Shown piece after piece: positions 1-8,325 of a DNA stretch of 64,000 nt; within the stretch, counting starts at the first letter, position 1; each line of letters opens with the position of its first letter. The stretch lies in NCBI RefSeq assembly GCF_000349945.1, contig NC_020548.1, forward strand, positions 496,001 to 560,000, read 5' to 3'. Below the pieces are notes generated by a model, which saw nothing but the letters and a program-made list of their open reading frames with translations, was not told where the DNA came from and made no database searches. The DNA comes from Azoarcus sp. KH32C (lineage in GTDB: Bacteria; Pseudomonadota; Gammaproteobacteria; Burkholderiales; Rhodocyclaceae). Made by a program: the position numbers and the translations under genes.

Positions 1-1
1 G

Positions 2-586
2 ATCGAGGCACCGGTGCGTTTCGGCGACGCGGCGGGCGCGTTCAAGCGGATGCTCGACAGCGGGATCCCCGCGCGCACCCTCGTCCCCTCCTCGCCTCGA
101 ATACCGGGATCGCTGATCGACCTGCTAAGCGTCTGCGCGTCGCCGGCAACCTTCGAGCTTGAGCGCTACGCCGATTTCGTCGCGAGCCTGGCATCGCGCC
201 CGGCATTCGAAACGCATTGCCGCGTGGAGCGCTGGGCTCTCGACGAGTTCGCCTTGCCGCGCCGCCTGTTCGAGGAACTCGTGGAGCACCTCTACCGCGA
301 GGACCGCTTCATGCGGGGCGAGCTCGTGCTGGGCGACCGCGTTCTCCTGCCCGGCGATGTCCGCGCGCCGCTGCTCGCCGTCTACGATCCCGCCAGCCGC
401 ATCGTGCCGCCCGCCTCGGTGCTCGACTTCTGCGCGCTGGCCGGCAGCACGGAAAAGGAGGCGATCCCTTATTACGGCGACACCGGTGTCGCGCTGAAAC
501 ACGTCGGCGCCTTGGTCGGCGAGAACGCCCATCGGCGCATCTGGCCGGCGGTGTTCGACTGGCTGGAGCAGTTGGCTGCGCATTGA
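2..586 (+). CDS. PHA synthase-like alpha/beta hydrolase, C-terminal part (cut by window edge)
   Basis: The reading frame is open to the left edge, so only about the last 194 residues are present. The pattern matches the C-terminal third of class III polyhydroxyalkanoate synthase-type hydrolases: a catalytic-aspartate region (AVYDPASRIVPP) about 60 residues before the end and a catalytic-histidine region (GVALKHVGALVG) near the end. The nucleophile cysteine or serine would lie upstream of the window. A phasin gene at 6124 fits PHA metabolism in this genome, but the two genes are not in one operon. It could instead be a generic PhaC-related hydrolase with no polymerase activity. The gene converges with the antiporter gene, whose stop is 8 bases downstream. 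Confidence 0.6.
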   Translation: MEAPVRFGDAAGAFKRMLDSGIPARTLVPSSPRIPGSLIDLLSVCASPATFELERYADFVASLASRPAFETHCRVERWALDEFALPRRLFEELVEHLYREDRFMRGELVLGDRVLLPGDVRAPLLAVYDPASRIVPPASVLDFCALAGSTEKEAIPYYGDTGVALKHVGALVGENAHRRIWPAVFDWLEQLAAH

Positions 587-593
587 GCGCAAG

Positions 594-1859
594 TCAAAGA
601 AGGCGGAACGCAAGTACGGCCGTGATCGTCGGAGGCAAGGCGGCAAGCAGCAGACCCAAAGGATGGACGGTGTTGTCCGGAAATCTCTCGCGCAAGATCG
701 CAACGCCTGCCGGATTCGGCGCGTTGGCGATCACGGTCAATCCGCCTCCGGTGACCGCCCCTGCGACTAAGGCAATCTTGAATCCTTCACTCAAGCCTTC
801 GACCAGTGAGGCAAGGTAGGTCAGCGCCGCGTTATCGGTCGCGGCAGTCAGCGCCGTTGCGCCGAAGAAGACGGCATTCTCGTCCATGCCCATCAGCAGC
901 GGCTCCAGCCACCACTGCTGCAATCCGCCGAGCACGACGAGGCCTGCGAGGAAGAAAGCCACCAGAAAGGCCTCGCGCAGGATCAAGGGGTTCTGGTGCC
1001 GGGGATAGGCAGCGGAAAAGCCCAGGAAGAACATGAACACGCCCATGAAGATCTTGGCGTGGTGTGCGAAGAGCACGACGAGCACGAGGAATAGGAGGTG
1101 CGCGAGCACCATGGCTGGGGGGATCTCGGCCTCCGACCGTGCGGAGGGGGAGGCAAGCTGACCGAGTTCGCGGCGGAACAGCAGCATGGCGGCGGCGGCG
1201 TTGATCACGACGGCGCTGGCCGCCTTCCAGCCCAGGTTCGACATCATGAACCAGATGTCCCAGTTCCACTTGGCAGCCACCATCAGGACCGGCGGCGCCG
1301 CGAAGGGCGTGAGGGTTCCGCCGATGGAGATGTTCACGAAGAGCACGCCGACGGTCGCGTACTTCAGCGAGGACGACACCGGCGCGCAGAGGAGCCGGTC
1401 GCGCAACATCAAGGCCGCGAGGGTCATTGCAGCGGGTTCGGTGACGAAGGATCCGAGCAGGGGGACGAGCGCGAGCACGACGAAGTACTCCGGCATCGCT
1501 CCGGGCAAGGGGAGGTAGCGCGCCACGGAACGCACCAATGTACCGGCAAATTCCAGGATCGGCCGCGAAGCAGCGATCACCATGATCGCAAACACGAACA
1601 TGGGCTCGGTGAAGTTGCGCGAGTCGAGATAGGCAGTCGCCTCGTCCCTGCCGCCGACGACGAAGATGCAGACCATCAGCACCATCGCCCAGAAACCGAA
1701 AACGACTTCGACCTCGCCCAGCAGATGCCAGATGCCTGCGTGACGTGGGTGGGAGTCTGCGAGACGCTCGAAGAGCCGGGTGGAAAAGGTGTGGATCAGC
1801 GCCACCGCAAATAGCGCGGTTGCGATCAGCTCGACGATGTGGGAAGACATGGGGTTCAT
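594..1859 (-). CDS. Putative Na+/H+ antiporter-type integral membrane protein
   Basis: This is a 421-residue, very hydrophobic protein with roughly ten to twelve membrane segments. It has an FTEP stretch, a GSFVTEPAAMTLAAL stretch and a late TDNAALTYLASL plus TGGGLTVIANAPNPAG stretch, which I associate with the putative Na+/H+ antiporter family (ion transporter superfamily). Transport specificity cannot be read from sequence. I start at the ATG at 1859, preceded by GGAG about 11 bases upstream; an ATG nine bases further in is the alternative. The open frame extends further upstream, but that part is arginine-rich and unlike a signal or membrane segment. It is convergent with the PhaC-like gene and transcribed away from the PA2778-like gene's neighbourhood as a separate unit. 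Confidence 0.65.
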   Translation of the reverse strand: MNPMSSHIVELIATALFAVALIHTFSTRLFERLADSHPRHAGIWHLLGEVEVVFGFWAMVLMVCIFVVGGRDEATAYLDSRNFTEPMFVFAIMVIAASRPILEFAGTLVRSVARYLPLPGAMPEYFVVLALVPLLGSFVTEPAAMTLAALMLRDRLLCAPVSSSLKYATVGVLFVNISIGGTLTPFAAPPVLMVAAKWNWDIWFMMSNLGWKAASAVVINAAAAMLLFRRELGQLASPSARSEAEIPPAMVLAHLLFLVLVVLFAHHAKIFMGVFMFFLGFSAAYPRHQNPLILREAFLVAFFLAGLVVLGGLQQWWLEPLLMGMDENAVFFGATALTAATDNAALTYLASLVEGLSEGFKIALVAGAVTGGGLTVIANAPNPAGVAILRERFPDNTVHPLGLLLAALPPTITAVLAFRLL

Positions 1860-2060
1860 GGGCGCGGAAACTCCGCGAGGCGGCCCGACCATCGCATGAA
1901 CCTGTCGTCGTGCGAAATGCCGACGACACCCGACTGCCAGTCTAGCGCAGGCGGCTCCTCGAAACCATTGCCGGCAATGGCATTTCCGCACGCCGAAGAC
2001 GCCTACGACACCTGCTTCGGGGAAGTGCTCGCTGCACCCGCGGACTCACGCGTCGCGCGT

Positions 2061-2990
2061 CTACCCTCCGGAGACAAGCTCGAGGGTCCGCTGGTAGGCC
2101 GGGAGACGTGGTCCGCCAATAAGCACGGCCCGCTCCGCGGCTTGCCGCGCAGCCGCGCCCTGCCCCCGCTCGTGCAGGACTTGGGCGAGGTTGTTCCAGG
2201 CGTCGGCGGAATCGGGGTGGTCGGCAGTTGCCTGACGAAAGGCTGCTTCGGCCGCTTTGATGTCGCCGCGCCGGTAGGCAGCGTTGCCGAGTCCGACGCG
2301 GGCCACGAGATTGTGGGGCCAAGCGCCCGCGGCAGTGCGGTAGGCGCCCTCGGCGGCAAGGGGGGTCGTCCGCTCCAGCGCTACCGCGGCGGCCACGTAG
2401 TCCGCCTCGTTTGCCGTGGCGGGGAGCCGGTCCGGTGGCAGCGCAACGAATGCCCAGCGCCCGGACTTGGCCCAGCTACGATCGAAGGCATCGATGTCCA
2501 TCACGAGACGCTTCTCGCGCCCGGAACGCAAGACAACCTGCCGCGCAGACAGGTCATATCCGACGGCGACCGCGTAATGCCACTCCGGCGCCCAGTCGAA
2601 GCGCAGGTTCTGCAGTACGACCACCGGGTGGCCGGCCGCCAGTTCCTTCAGCAAGGCTCGTGGTTCCGGCTCGAGTCGGTAAGCCACCGCGCCCGACCGA
2701 CGGGCCGCCGCGAGCATTTCGGGCTGCAGGCTTCCCTGCCGGGCGGGGATATAGACCTCGTCGCGGAGTTCGTCGGGGGCACGCCGGAAGCCGGCGCTCC
2801 CCAGCACGGTGGCCAGAGCCGCCGGGCCGCATTGGTAATCCTCCTGCGGGAAGAAAGGTGCATCTTTCCTTTCCGCCCATTGTGGAAACGGATCGGAAGG
2901 GGGATTACCCCAGTCTCCCAACGGGAGGCTCTGGCAAGCGGCCAAGCTCAGGGCCGCGGCGGCGCTCAGGCAGAGTGAAAGGACCTTCAC
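2061..2990 (-). CDS. PA2778-family lipoprotein: C39-like cysteine peptidase domain plus TPR repeats
   Basis: The 309-residue protein begins with a lipoprotein signal (lipobox LAAC, Cys19). Next comes a papain-fold C39-like domain with a candidate nucleophile Cys54 in DYQCGPAAL and a candidate His in EWHYAVAVGYD. The C-terminal 100 residues are TPR-like (NLVARVGLGNAAYRRGD, DSADAWNNLAQVLHERG). This combination is typical of the PA2778 family, whose substrate is not known to me. The start is a GTG one base after the TGA of the PA2779-like gene, so translation is probably coupled. Pairing with a PA2779-type protein is the usual arrangement for this family and supports both calls. Confidence 0.75.
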   Translation of the reverse strand: MKVLSLCLSAAAALSLAACQSLPLGDWGNPPSDPFPQWAERKDAPFFPQEDYQCGPAALATVLGSAGFRRAPDELRDEVYIPARQGSLQPEMLAAARRSGAVAYRLEPEPRALLKELAAGHPVVVLQNLRFDWAPEWHYAVAVGYDLSARQVVLRSGREKRLVMDIDAFDRSWAKSGRWAFVALPPDRLPATANEADYVAAAVALERTTPLAAEGAYRTAAGAWPHNLVARVGLGNAAYRRGDIKAAEAAFRQATADHPDSADAWNNLAQVLHERGQGAAARQAAERAVLIGGPRLPAYQRTLELVSGG

Positions 2991-2991
2991 A

Positions 2992-3348
2992 TCAGAGGGC
3001 GATCGCCACCAGGATGGCGATCAGGACGATGAGTATCCACTCCGTCGTCGTCAGATTGCCGCCGGCCGGCATCGAATCGATGCGCTGGGCGAGAGCGTGG
3101 ATTTCTTCCTGGTCCAGGGCCGCGACACGATCAGTGGCGGCCACGCCGTCCACCCCCATGGCCTGTAGGCGTTCCTTGACGCTTGCCTGTTCCATGAACT
3201 GCAGCACCTTGGCACGCTCGGCATCCGCCGATTGGCGGGTGGCGACATCCGGGGTGGCGACCATTTCGGCGCGCAGGGCAGGCGTTTGGAAGCCAAGAGC
3301 CAGCGCAAGCAGCGCAGTCGGGACGACGCGGGCGGAAGTCTTCTTCAT
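2992..3348 (-). CDS. PA2779-family small membrane protein
   Basis: A 118-residue protein with an N-terminal signal peptide (MKKTSARV start, cleavage near LRA-EM). A helical middle is rich in charged residues, and a C-terminal hydrophobic segment (TTEWILIVLIAILVAIAL) ends the protein. It matches the PA2779 family, which accompanies PA2778-type peptidase/TPR lipoproteins. The chosen ATG is preceded by AAGGAGAACACC, an excellent ribosome binding site. A longer open frame upstream of this ATG is not convincing as protein. The function is unknown; a membrane-anchored partner or substrate for the neighbouring peptidase-like lipoprotein is an inference from constant co-occurrence. Confidence 0.72.
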   Translation of the reverse strand: MKKTSARVVPTALLALALGFQTPALRAEMVATPDVATRQSADAERAKVLQFMEQASVKERLQAMGVDGVAATDRVAALDQEEIHALAQRIDSMPAGGNLTTTEWILIVLIAILVAIAL

Positions 3349-3760
3349 GGTGTTCTCCTTCTTTGTCGGTGAACATGCATCCGTTCGACTTCCCGTCGCG
3401 GCAAAAAATTCACTCGGCAGCCCGAGTTCTACGGAAATGGCCTCGTATCGAGCATTTTCGGCGACGATTGAAACACATTGAAACCATTGAGCTAGAACTC
3501 GCGGGACTTCACGACGCATTGCTCGGAAGACAGCCCCAAGTCGACGAAATGCGCGATCTCGATGCGCGATCTCGATGCGCTACGGCGAACGCGTGCGGCT
3601 GCCCGCGGCGCGGAAGGCGGCGGCGGATAGCTTGATCGTCGCAGTCGGCTACAGCTGCCGGGACCAAATCCTGCACGTCACGGGACGTCAGCCCCTGCAA
3701 CCTTGCCCAGTTGCTGCAACTGGCGATGCAGGGCGGCGAAACGTGCTGAAGGAGGTCCCC
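3349..3760. other. Intergenic region, 412 bases, with possible coding debris
   Basis: This is the divergent gap between the PA2779-like gene (leftward) and the small gene at 3761 (rightward). It should hold both promoters, but I see no clear -35/-10 pair. A plus-strand frame ending in TGA at about 3750 reads LAQLLQLAMQGGETC at its end and looks protein-like for a few dozen codons. It may be the tail of a decayed gene and I cannot name it. A directly repeated GCGCGATCTCGAT occurs at about 3551-3575. Confidence 0.35.
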
Positions 3761-4171
3761 ATGAAAACGGAACTAGACCTGCCGACCCTCGGGTTGATCG
3801 CCGGTACACGCGGCATGCTCGGCGCCGGAATCGGGCTCTTGCTCGCCGATCGTCTCAGCGCCGAACAACGCCGGGCCGTCGGTTGGACGCTGCTGAGGGG
3901 GAATGACCGTGGCCCCGAAGCAAGCGGAATTCCCGATTTCGCCCATGGCATTTCGCCGCTATGCCGGCCGACCGCCCCCGTCTTCCGCCACAGCGGCTCT
4001 CCGGGCGGACCTGCACGTCTTTGGTCGTATCGCGTGCCATGCTCCGGACACGAGCAATTGAGTCGTCCGAGCGACCGCTCCGTCTATCGCGGAGCAGGTT
4101 TTACAGGGCTTGCGGCAAGTCTTACGCGGCGCTGGCCGCCGCGGATGACCGGCAACGCGGCAAACACTTAG
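3761..4171 (+). CDS. Small conserved membrane protein with a disrupted C-terminus
   Basis: The first 45 residues (MKTELDLPTLGLIAGTRG, then a glycine-rich hydrophobic stretch, then LSAEQRRAVGWTLL) resemble a short conserved membrane protein of about 70 residues found in pseudomonads and betaproteobacteria, as I recall it. After WTLL the reading runs into 90 residues of low-quality, proline- and arginine-rich sequence with no hydrophobic second helix. I infer a frameshift or replacement of the original C-terminus just after base 3895. The start has a strong GGAGGT ribosome binding site five bases upstream. It may be a pseudogene rather than a working 136-residue protein. Confidence 0.45.
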   Translation: MKTELDLPTLGLIAGTRGMLGAGIGLLLADRLSAEQRRAVGWTLLRGNDRGPEASGIPDFAHGISPLCRPTAPVFRHSGSPGGPARLWSYRVPCSGHEQLSRPSDRSVYRGAGFTGLAASLTRRWPPRMTGNAANT

Positions 4172-4242
4172 TCACAAAGTTGTAACCGTTTAGGGGAATC
4201 ATACGGGCACGCAACGACCCGCCTTTACCGACTGTCCCAGAC

Positions 4243-6066
4243 GTGCCCCCCTCCTTTTCCCTACGACGCAAAACCTGGCTCAGCCATCTCTTACGCGATG
4301 ACTGGACCATCCTGGCGCTTGGCAGCGTCGGAATTTCCCTCATCCTGATCGTCCTGATCTGGGTCGCCGCGTGGCAACGGCTTGACGCCGAAAAGGCCTT
4401 GCTCCGATACAACGCGACGGTGCATCAGGAGAACCTCGTCGCTGCGGTTTCCGAGAAACTGACCCGGACGCTGGACCGAGGACGGCAGATGGTTCTGGTC
4501 TCCGACGGGTCCATCGACGGCACCGCCAGTGGCCTGCAGGAGATCATCACCCCGCCTACCGGCACGGCTTCCGGCTTCGTGACCACGATGGTAATACTGA
4601 CCGTCATGATCGCGTTGGCGGCCTCCGCCGTCGTCCGGGGAATCGCACGGCAGAAGCGGATCGTCGCCGCGCTCAAGGCCACCGATCACGAGAACCGTGC
4701 CCTCATCGCGCGACTTGAGGACGAGAAGCGCCGCGCCTTCGTCATGGCGGCCCACGACCACCTCACCGGCCTGCCCAACCGGCGAATGTTCGGCGAGCTT
4801 GTCGGCACGCATCTGTGCCGCGCCAAGCGCAGCCGCAAGCACTACGCGCTGCTCTACCTCGACCTCGACCGGTTCAAGGCGATCAACGACACGCTCGGGC
4901 ACCACGTCGGCGATCTTCTGCTGCAATCCGTTGCCGGGCGGCTGCGCTCCACATTGAGAGAGTCGGACATCGTTGCGCGCCTGGGCGGCGACGAATTTGC
5001 CGTGCTGCTGACAGGGCTCGAAAGCGTCAGCGACGTGGAGATCGTCGCGGCCAAGCTCATCGAACAGATCGGCGTGCCGATGACAAACCTCGCCGAGCAC
5101 GACATCCACGTCACGCCCAGCATCGGGATTGCGCTCTTTCCGCGCGACGGCCAGGACGTCGATTCCCTGTGTCGTCATGCCGATGCAGCCATGTACGAGT
5201 CCAAACGGACGGGCCGCGGCCAGTACACCTATTACGACCCCGGCCTCAATGTCGACAGGGACCGTCTGTTCAGCCTCGAACTGCGCCTGCCGAAGGCCAT
5301 CGCCGACAACGAGCTGGTATTGCATTTCCAGCCCAAGGTCCGGCTGTCCGACTACCGCATCGTCGGTTTCGAAGCCCTGGTACGCTGGCAGCATCCCGAA
5401 TTCGGCCTGATCTACCCTGGCGACTTCATCCCCCTCGCCGAGCGAAGCGGACTCATCGTCGAACTCGGCAACTGGGTCGCGGAAGCCTGCTGCCACCAGC
5501 TTGCGACCTGGAAGGAGAAAGGGCTCGACACCGTGCCGATCGCGTTCAATGTCTCCGCACGACAGCTGCAGGACGAGGAACTCCCGCAGCGCATCGAATC
5601 CATCCTCGCGAAGTACGACGTGTCCGCGAAGGACCTCGAAGTGGAGATCACCGAGACCACCCTCGTCGACTCCATCGAGATCGCCCGCCAGGTGCTCGAC
5701 CGGCTCGAAAAGCTCGGCTTCGGCATCGCACTCGACGACTTCGGCAGCGGCTTCTCCAGCCTCGGCTACATCCGCACCTTCCCGATCCATCGCCTCAAGA
5801 TCGACCGCGAGTTCATCAACGACATCCGCAACAGCCCGGACGACGGCGTCATCGTGGCCTCGATCATCGCACTCGCCCACAACCTGAACATGCAGGTGCT
5901 CGCCGAAGGCGTCGAGACGATCGACCAACTGATCCACCTTAAGACGGCGGGCTGTGATGAGGTGCAGGGCTACTTCTTCAGCCGGCCGGTTCCCGCCTCC
6001 CAGGCGCGCGAACTCCTCGTCCGGTCGATTCTCGCGCCCGCATCGTCATGCACAGCACCAACATAA
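4243..6066 (+). CDS. Bifunctional-type diguanylate cyclase/phosphodiesterase (GGDEF-EAL), membrane-bound
   Basis: A 607-residue protein with two membrane segments (about 22-43 and 113-132) enclosing a short periplasmic region of about 70 residues. A coiled-coil-like linker leads to a GGDEF domain with an intact active motif (LGGDEFA, 248-252) and an inhibitory RxxD site (RESD, 239-242) placed five residues before it. The EAL domain has EALVRW at 377-382, DDFGSGFSSL and QGYFFSRP, so the main metal-binding motifs look present. It therefore probably makes and degrades c-di-GMP. The periplasmic part is much shorter than a Cache or CHASE sensor domain, so an internal deletion is possible. The start is GTG. 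The proposed hairpin at 6057 overlaps its stop codon. Confidence 0.88.
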   Translation: MPPSFSLRRKTWLSHLLRDDWTILALGSVGISLILIVLIWVAAWQRLDAEKALLRYNATVHQENLVAAVSEKLTRTLDRGRQMVLVSDGSIDGTASGLQEIITPPTGTASGFVTTMVILTVMIALAASAVVRGIARQKRIVAALKATDHENRALIARLEDEKRRAFVMAAHDHLTGLPNRRMFGELVGTHLCRAKRSRKHYALLYLDLDRFKAINDTLGHHVGDLLLQSVAGRLRSTLRESDIVARLGGDEFAVLLTGLESVSDVEIVAAKLIEQIGVPMTNLAEHDIHVTPSIGIALFPRDGQDVDSLCRHADAAMYESKRTGRGQYTYYDPGLNVDRDRLFSLELRLPKAIADNELVLHFQPKVRLSDYRIVGFEALVRWQHPEFGLIYPGDFIPLAERSGLIVELGNWVAEACCHQLATWKEKGLDTVPIAFNVSARQLQDEELPQRIESILAKYDVSAKDLEVEITETTLVDSIEIARQVLDRLEKLGFGIALDDFGSGFSSLGYIRTFPIHRLKIDREFINDIRNSPDDGVIVASIIALAHNLNMQVLAEGVETIDQLIHLKTAGCDEVQGYFFSRPVPASQARELLVRSILAPASSCTAPT

Positions 6067-6081
6067 AAACATAATGTTGGT
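6057..6081 (+). repeat. Hairpin overlapping the GGDEF-EAL stop and upstream of the phasin gene
   Basis: An 8-bp inverted repeat (ACCAACAT / ATGTTGGT) has a 9-base A-rich loop. It is AT-rich compared with its surroundings and lacks a following T-run. It may be an operator for the phasin promoter, since phasin genes are often repressed by PhaR, or a weak terminator. I cannot decide between these. Confidence 0.4.
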
Positions 6082-6123
6082 CTGGTATTAATTCCGCTTC
6101 CGGTTCGAAAGAAGGAGTTACCC

Positions 6124-6645
6124 ATGATCCCCAACGCCGAAAAAATCACCCAAACGATCGCCGACGTCCAAGACCGCAATCTCGACACGGCAACGGCCAT
6201 CGCCAATGCCGCGCTCGACAGCAACGACCACCTGCTGGCCGCGACGCTCGGCACCTGGCGCTCCCTGATCGCCGAATTCGCCAATAACGCCAATACCATC
6301 GTCGACGTCAAAGAGGTCGGCGAGCTGATCAAGCTCGAAACCGCCCTCGGCTGGCGCCTGATCGACAAGAGCACCGAGTCCGCGCGCATCGCCTTCGAGA
6401 TCATCGCCCAGTGCCAGCAGACGACGCTGGATCTGATCGAGCCGCGGATTTCGCACTTCACCCGGGAACTCGTCTCCCGCCTCGAGAGTGCCGCCGAATC
6501 CGTCAAGCCGGGCTCGAACCTCGCCTTCGCCGCCGTGATGTCCGCACTGGAAATCGTCAGGAATACGGCACAAAATACGCAGATTGAGACCGACAGCGCG
6601 ACCGACGCCCCCGCCGAATCGGGCCGCGCCCGGAAGACCGCATAA
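6124..6645 (+). CDS. Phasin-family protein (PHA granule-associated)
   Basis: A 173-residue, almost entirely helical protein without cysteine-rich or membrane segments. Its amphipathic heptad-like pattern (NTIVDVKEVGELIKLETALGWRL and following helix) and alanine-rich charged C-terminal tail are typical of phasins. Phasins coat polyhydroxyalkanoate granules in the cytoplasm and control their size. The start has a clean AAGGAG site seven bases upstream. A strong hairpin terminator follows, so it is probably transcribed alone. The PHA-synthase-like fragment at the left edge supports PHA metabolism in this organism. The family call is good; the exact phasin type is not determined. Confidence 0.75.
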   Translation: MIPNAEKITQTIADVQDRNLDTATAIANAALDSNDHLLAATLGTWRSLIAEFANNANTIVDVKEVGELIKLETALGWRLIDKSTESARIAFEIIAQCQQTTLDLIEPRISHFTRELVSRLESAAESVKPGSNLAFAAVMSALEIVRNTAQNTQIETDSATDAPAESGRARKTA

Positions 6646-6703
6646 GCAACAAGAACAAGAAAGAACAAAAAGAGCGCACCCGGCCCTTGCGCCGGAGTCC
6701 TCC

Positions 6704-6742
6704 ATCCCCGCCCGGATCAGCGTCCGCGCGGGGATTTTCTTT
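6704..6742 (+). terminator. Rho-independent terminator after the phasin gene
   Basis: The stem ATCCCCGC / GCGGGGAT (6704-6711 with 6728-6735) is followed at once by TTTCTTTT. Its position about 60 bases after the phasin stop fits termination of that transcript. Confidence 0.8.
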
Positions 6743-6808
6743 TGCATTGCCCGATCGGCGTCAGCATCCTGCGGCTTCACATTGCGGATAGGCTCGCCTA
6801 GTATTCCA

Positions 6809-7048
6809 ATACGCCATCTGCCCCACGCGCGGTCCCTCCCGCTGAACGAACTGGAGAAACGCTTGGCCGACCTGCCCGCCGACCGGGCCGTCGTCGCTTA
6901 TTGCCGCGGGCCTTTCTGTCTCATGTCCGAAGAAGCGGTGAAGTTGCTACGTGCCAAGGGTTACACGGCCCACAGGATCACTGACGGGGTCAGCGAATGG
7001 GCAGCCGGCGGACTGCCGATCGAAACGTTGGCGAGGGCGCAGGCATGA
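6809..7048 (+). pseudogene. Rhodanese-domain remnant, probably from an ArsR-rhodanese fusion regulator
   Basis: About 80 codons encode the C-terminal part of a rhodanese domain: HLPHARSLPLNELEKRLADL, then AVVAYCRGPFCLMSEEAVKLL with the candidate active-site Cys in YCRGPFC, and a closing DGVSEWAAGGLPIE. This matches the end of the two-domain ArsR/SmtB-rhodanese regulators. No ArsR winged-helix domain or start codon with a ribosome binding site precedes it, so the N-terminal half is missing. Its TGA overlaps the ATG of the next remnant (ATGA), as expected for a former operon with a methyltransferase. Confidence 0.65.
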
Positions 7049-7432
7049 ACGATTCAACGGCTGCCCCCCTCGCCGAACATTGGGAAGGCATCTATCGCAG
7101 CAAACCGGCAACGGCCATGAGCTGGTATCGCCCACGACTAGACCGCTCCCTCTAAACGTCAGCGCTACGTCGAACTGGCCGCAGCCAGTCTTGAGCCCGG
7201 CGGCCATCTGATCGTCGCCACGTTTGCGAAAGACGGACCGCGCCATTGCAGCAAGCTCGACGTCGCCAATTACGACGCCGCTGCCCTGGCCGCAATTTTC
7301 GGCGATGGTTTCGAACTCCTTGGCGATGAAGGCGAGAGCCATGTCATGCCCTCGGGAAAAACCCAGGAGTTTCAGTACGCGATCCTGAAGCGGGTGGCCA
7401 CGCCCCTCAGCGATACGGCCGCTGCAAACTGA
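7045..7432 (+). pseudogene. Class I SAM-dependent methyltransferase with internal deletion and frameshift
   Basis: The first 35 codons (AEHWEGIYRSKPATAMSWYRP) match the N-terminus of a small SAM-dependent methyltransferase family and end at TAA near 7153. In a different frame, from about 7152 to the TGA at 7430, the C-terminal part of the same family is readable (ELAAASLEPGGHLIVATFAKD, then ELLGDEGESHVMPSGKTQEF). The central Rossmann part with the SAM-binding glycine motif is missing. I conclude that an internal deletion fused the two ends out of frame. No functional enzyme is expected. Confidence 0.75.
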
Positions 7433-7465
7433 CGCTCGTTCATGCATGACCTTGACGCGCAGGTT

Positions 7466-7933
7466 TCACTTCCGCGTCACGATGTCGTTTTTGGTCTTGC
7501 CGACAATTGCAAAGAGTTCCCCTTGCTCGGCCGCCGGGACCTTGAACTTGTCCAGGGACTTCTTGAACTCCTTGGCCATGACGTCCCATTCGTTCTCACT
7601 GATGTTCAGGTGAGCGTGGGACTCCTTCATCGGCTTCCCCGTATATTTGCATGGGCCCCCCGTGACCTCGCAGACCATTTGGGAAACCTGGAACTTGAGG
7701 TAGGGAGTCGGCGAATTCTTGCGGCCCGCCTTGATGGCCGGATTCTTGTTGAGCGTCCGGTTCGCCACCAGACGATCAAGGAAATCATCGACCACGACGG
7801 TGATGCCTTTCAAGCCACCCAGTCGTTCGTACAGGGGCTTCTGAGTATCCGCCTGCTGGGCCGACACCAGTGGCGCGAACGAACTGCCGATCGTGAATGC
7901 CGCCGCGAGCAAAGCTATCCGAAATTTCTTCAT
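7466..7933 (-). CDS. Exported group I truncated haemoglobin-like protein
   Basis: The 155-residue product starts with a classical Sec signal peptide (MKKFRIALLAAAFTIGSSFA, cleavage near VSA-QQ). The mature part carries truncated-globin features: LYERLGGLKGITVVVDDFLDRL at its start, then QVSQMVCEVTGGPCKYTGKPMKE, and the candidate proximal haem-ligating His in SHAHLNISENEWD. Truncated globins are usually cytoplasmic, so the export signal is notable. Roles in O2, NO or redox chemistry in the periplasm are possible but not shown by the sequence. It has a fair AGGAG site and is convergent with the methyltransferase remnant. An inverted repeat about 108 bases upstream (8041-8056) may be regulatory. 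Confidence 0.8.
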   Translation of the reverse strand: MKKFRIALLAAAFTIGSSFAPLVSAQQADTQKPLYERLGGLKGITVVVDDFLDRLVANRTLNKNPAIKAGRKNSPTPYLKFQVSQMVCEVTGGPCKYTGKPMKESHAHLNISENEWDVMAKEFKKSLDKFKVPAAEQGELFAIVGKTKNDIVTRK

Positions 7934-8325
7934 TTCTTGCTCCTCCGCGCTGTTTTCGGGGCCCGCATTCGACAGTGGGCGCCATCGGCCCTGAAGATGG
8001 CAGTCCGGAACGTCCTCGGTACCCGAGGCACAGTTGCATACCTATCCCATGATAGGCACAACGGCGCAAATTTTTATCCGAAAGTCACAAGATGTGTCGG
8101 ACTCGTGCATTGCTTCCCTGGCCGATTGATCTACGCAATAAACGGTATAAACTGTTCTAATGGTATAAACAGGAACCGGTAGTCCGGAACCGAACCCACA
8201 GTTTCAACCCGGCGCAGACACAAAAAGGGAGCGTGTGCTGAGGTAAGTCTGCCGAACGCGTTGGCGCGGTGTTGTCAACGCTCGACCTCCCCGGCCGTAA
8301 GGCCGCGGTCTCACACAAGAAAAAA
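7934..8325. other. Divergent intergenic region, 392 bases, with symmetric elements
   Basis: This gap separates the globin gene (leftward) from the 75-residue gene (rightward). It contains an inverted repeat CCTATC-ccat-GATAGG at 8041-8056, a candidate operator for the globin promoter. A locally AT-rich patch at 8130-8175 holds a direct repeat. No gene is evident in it. Confidence 0.4.
8142..8170 (+). repeat. Direct repeat GGTATAAAC with an 18-base period
   Basis: GGTATAAAC occurs at 8144-8152 and again at 8162-8170, inside an AT-rich patch of an otherwise GC-rich region. The spacing puts both copies on nearly the same face of the helix, so a dimeric regulator or a promoter is plausible. The gene that would be controlled is 8326 on the plus strand. 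Confidence 0.4.

Noticed and set aside
1860..1991. N-terminal extension of the antiporter-like protein to 1991.
   Set aside because: The extra 44 residues are Arg/Cys/His-rich with no membrane or signal character, and the ATG at 1859 has an acceptable ribosome binding site.
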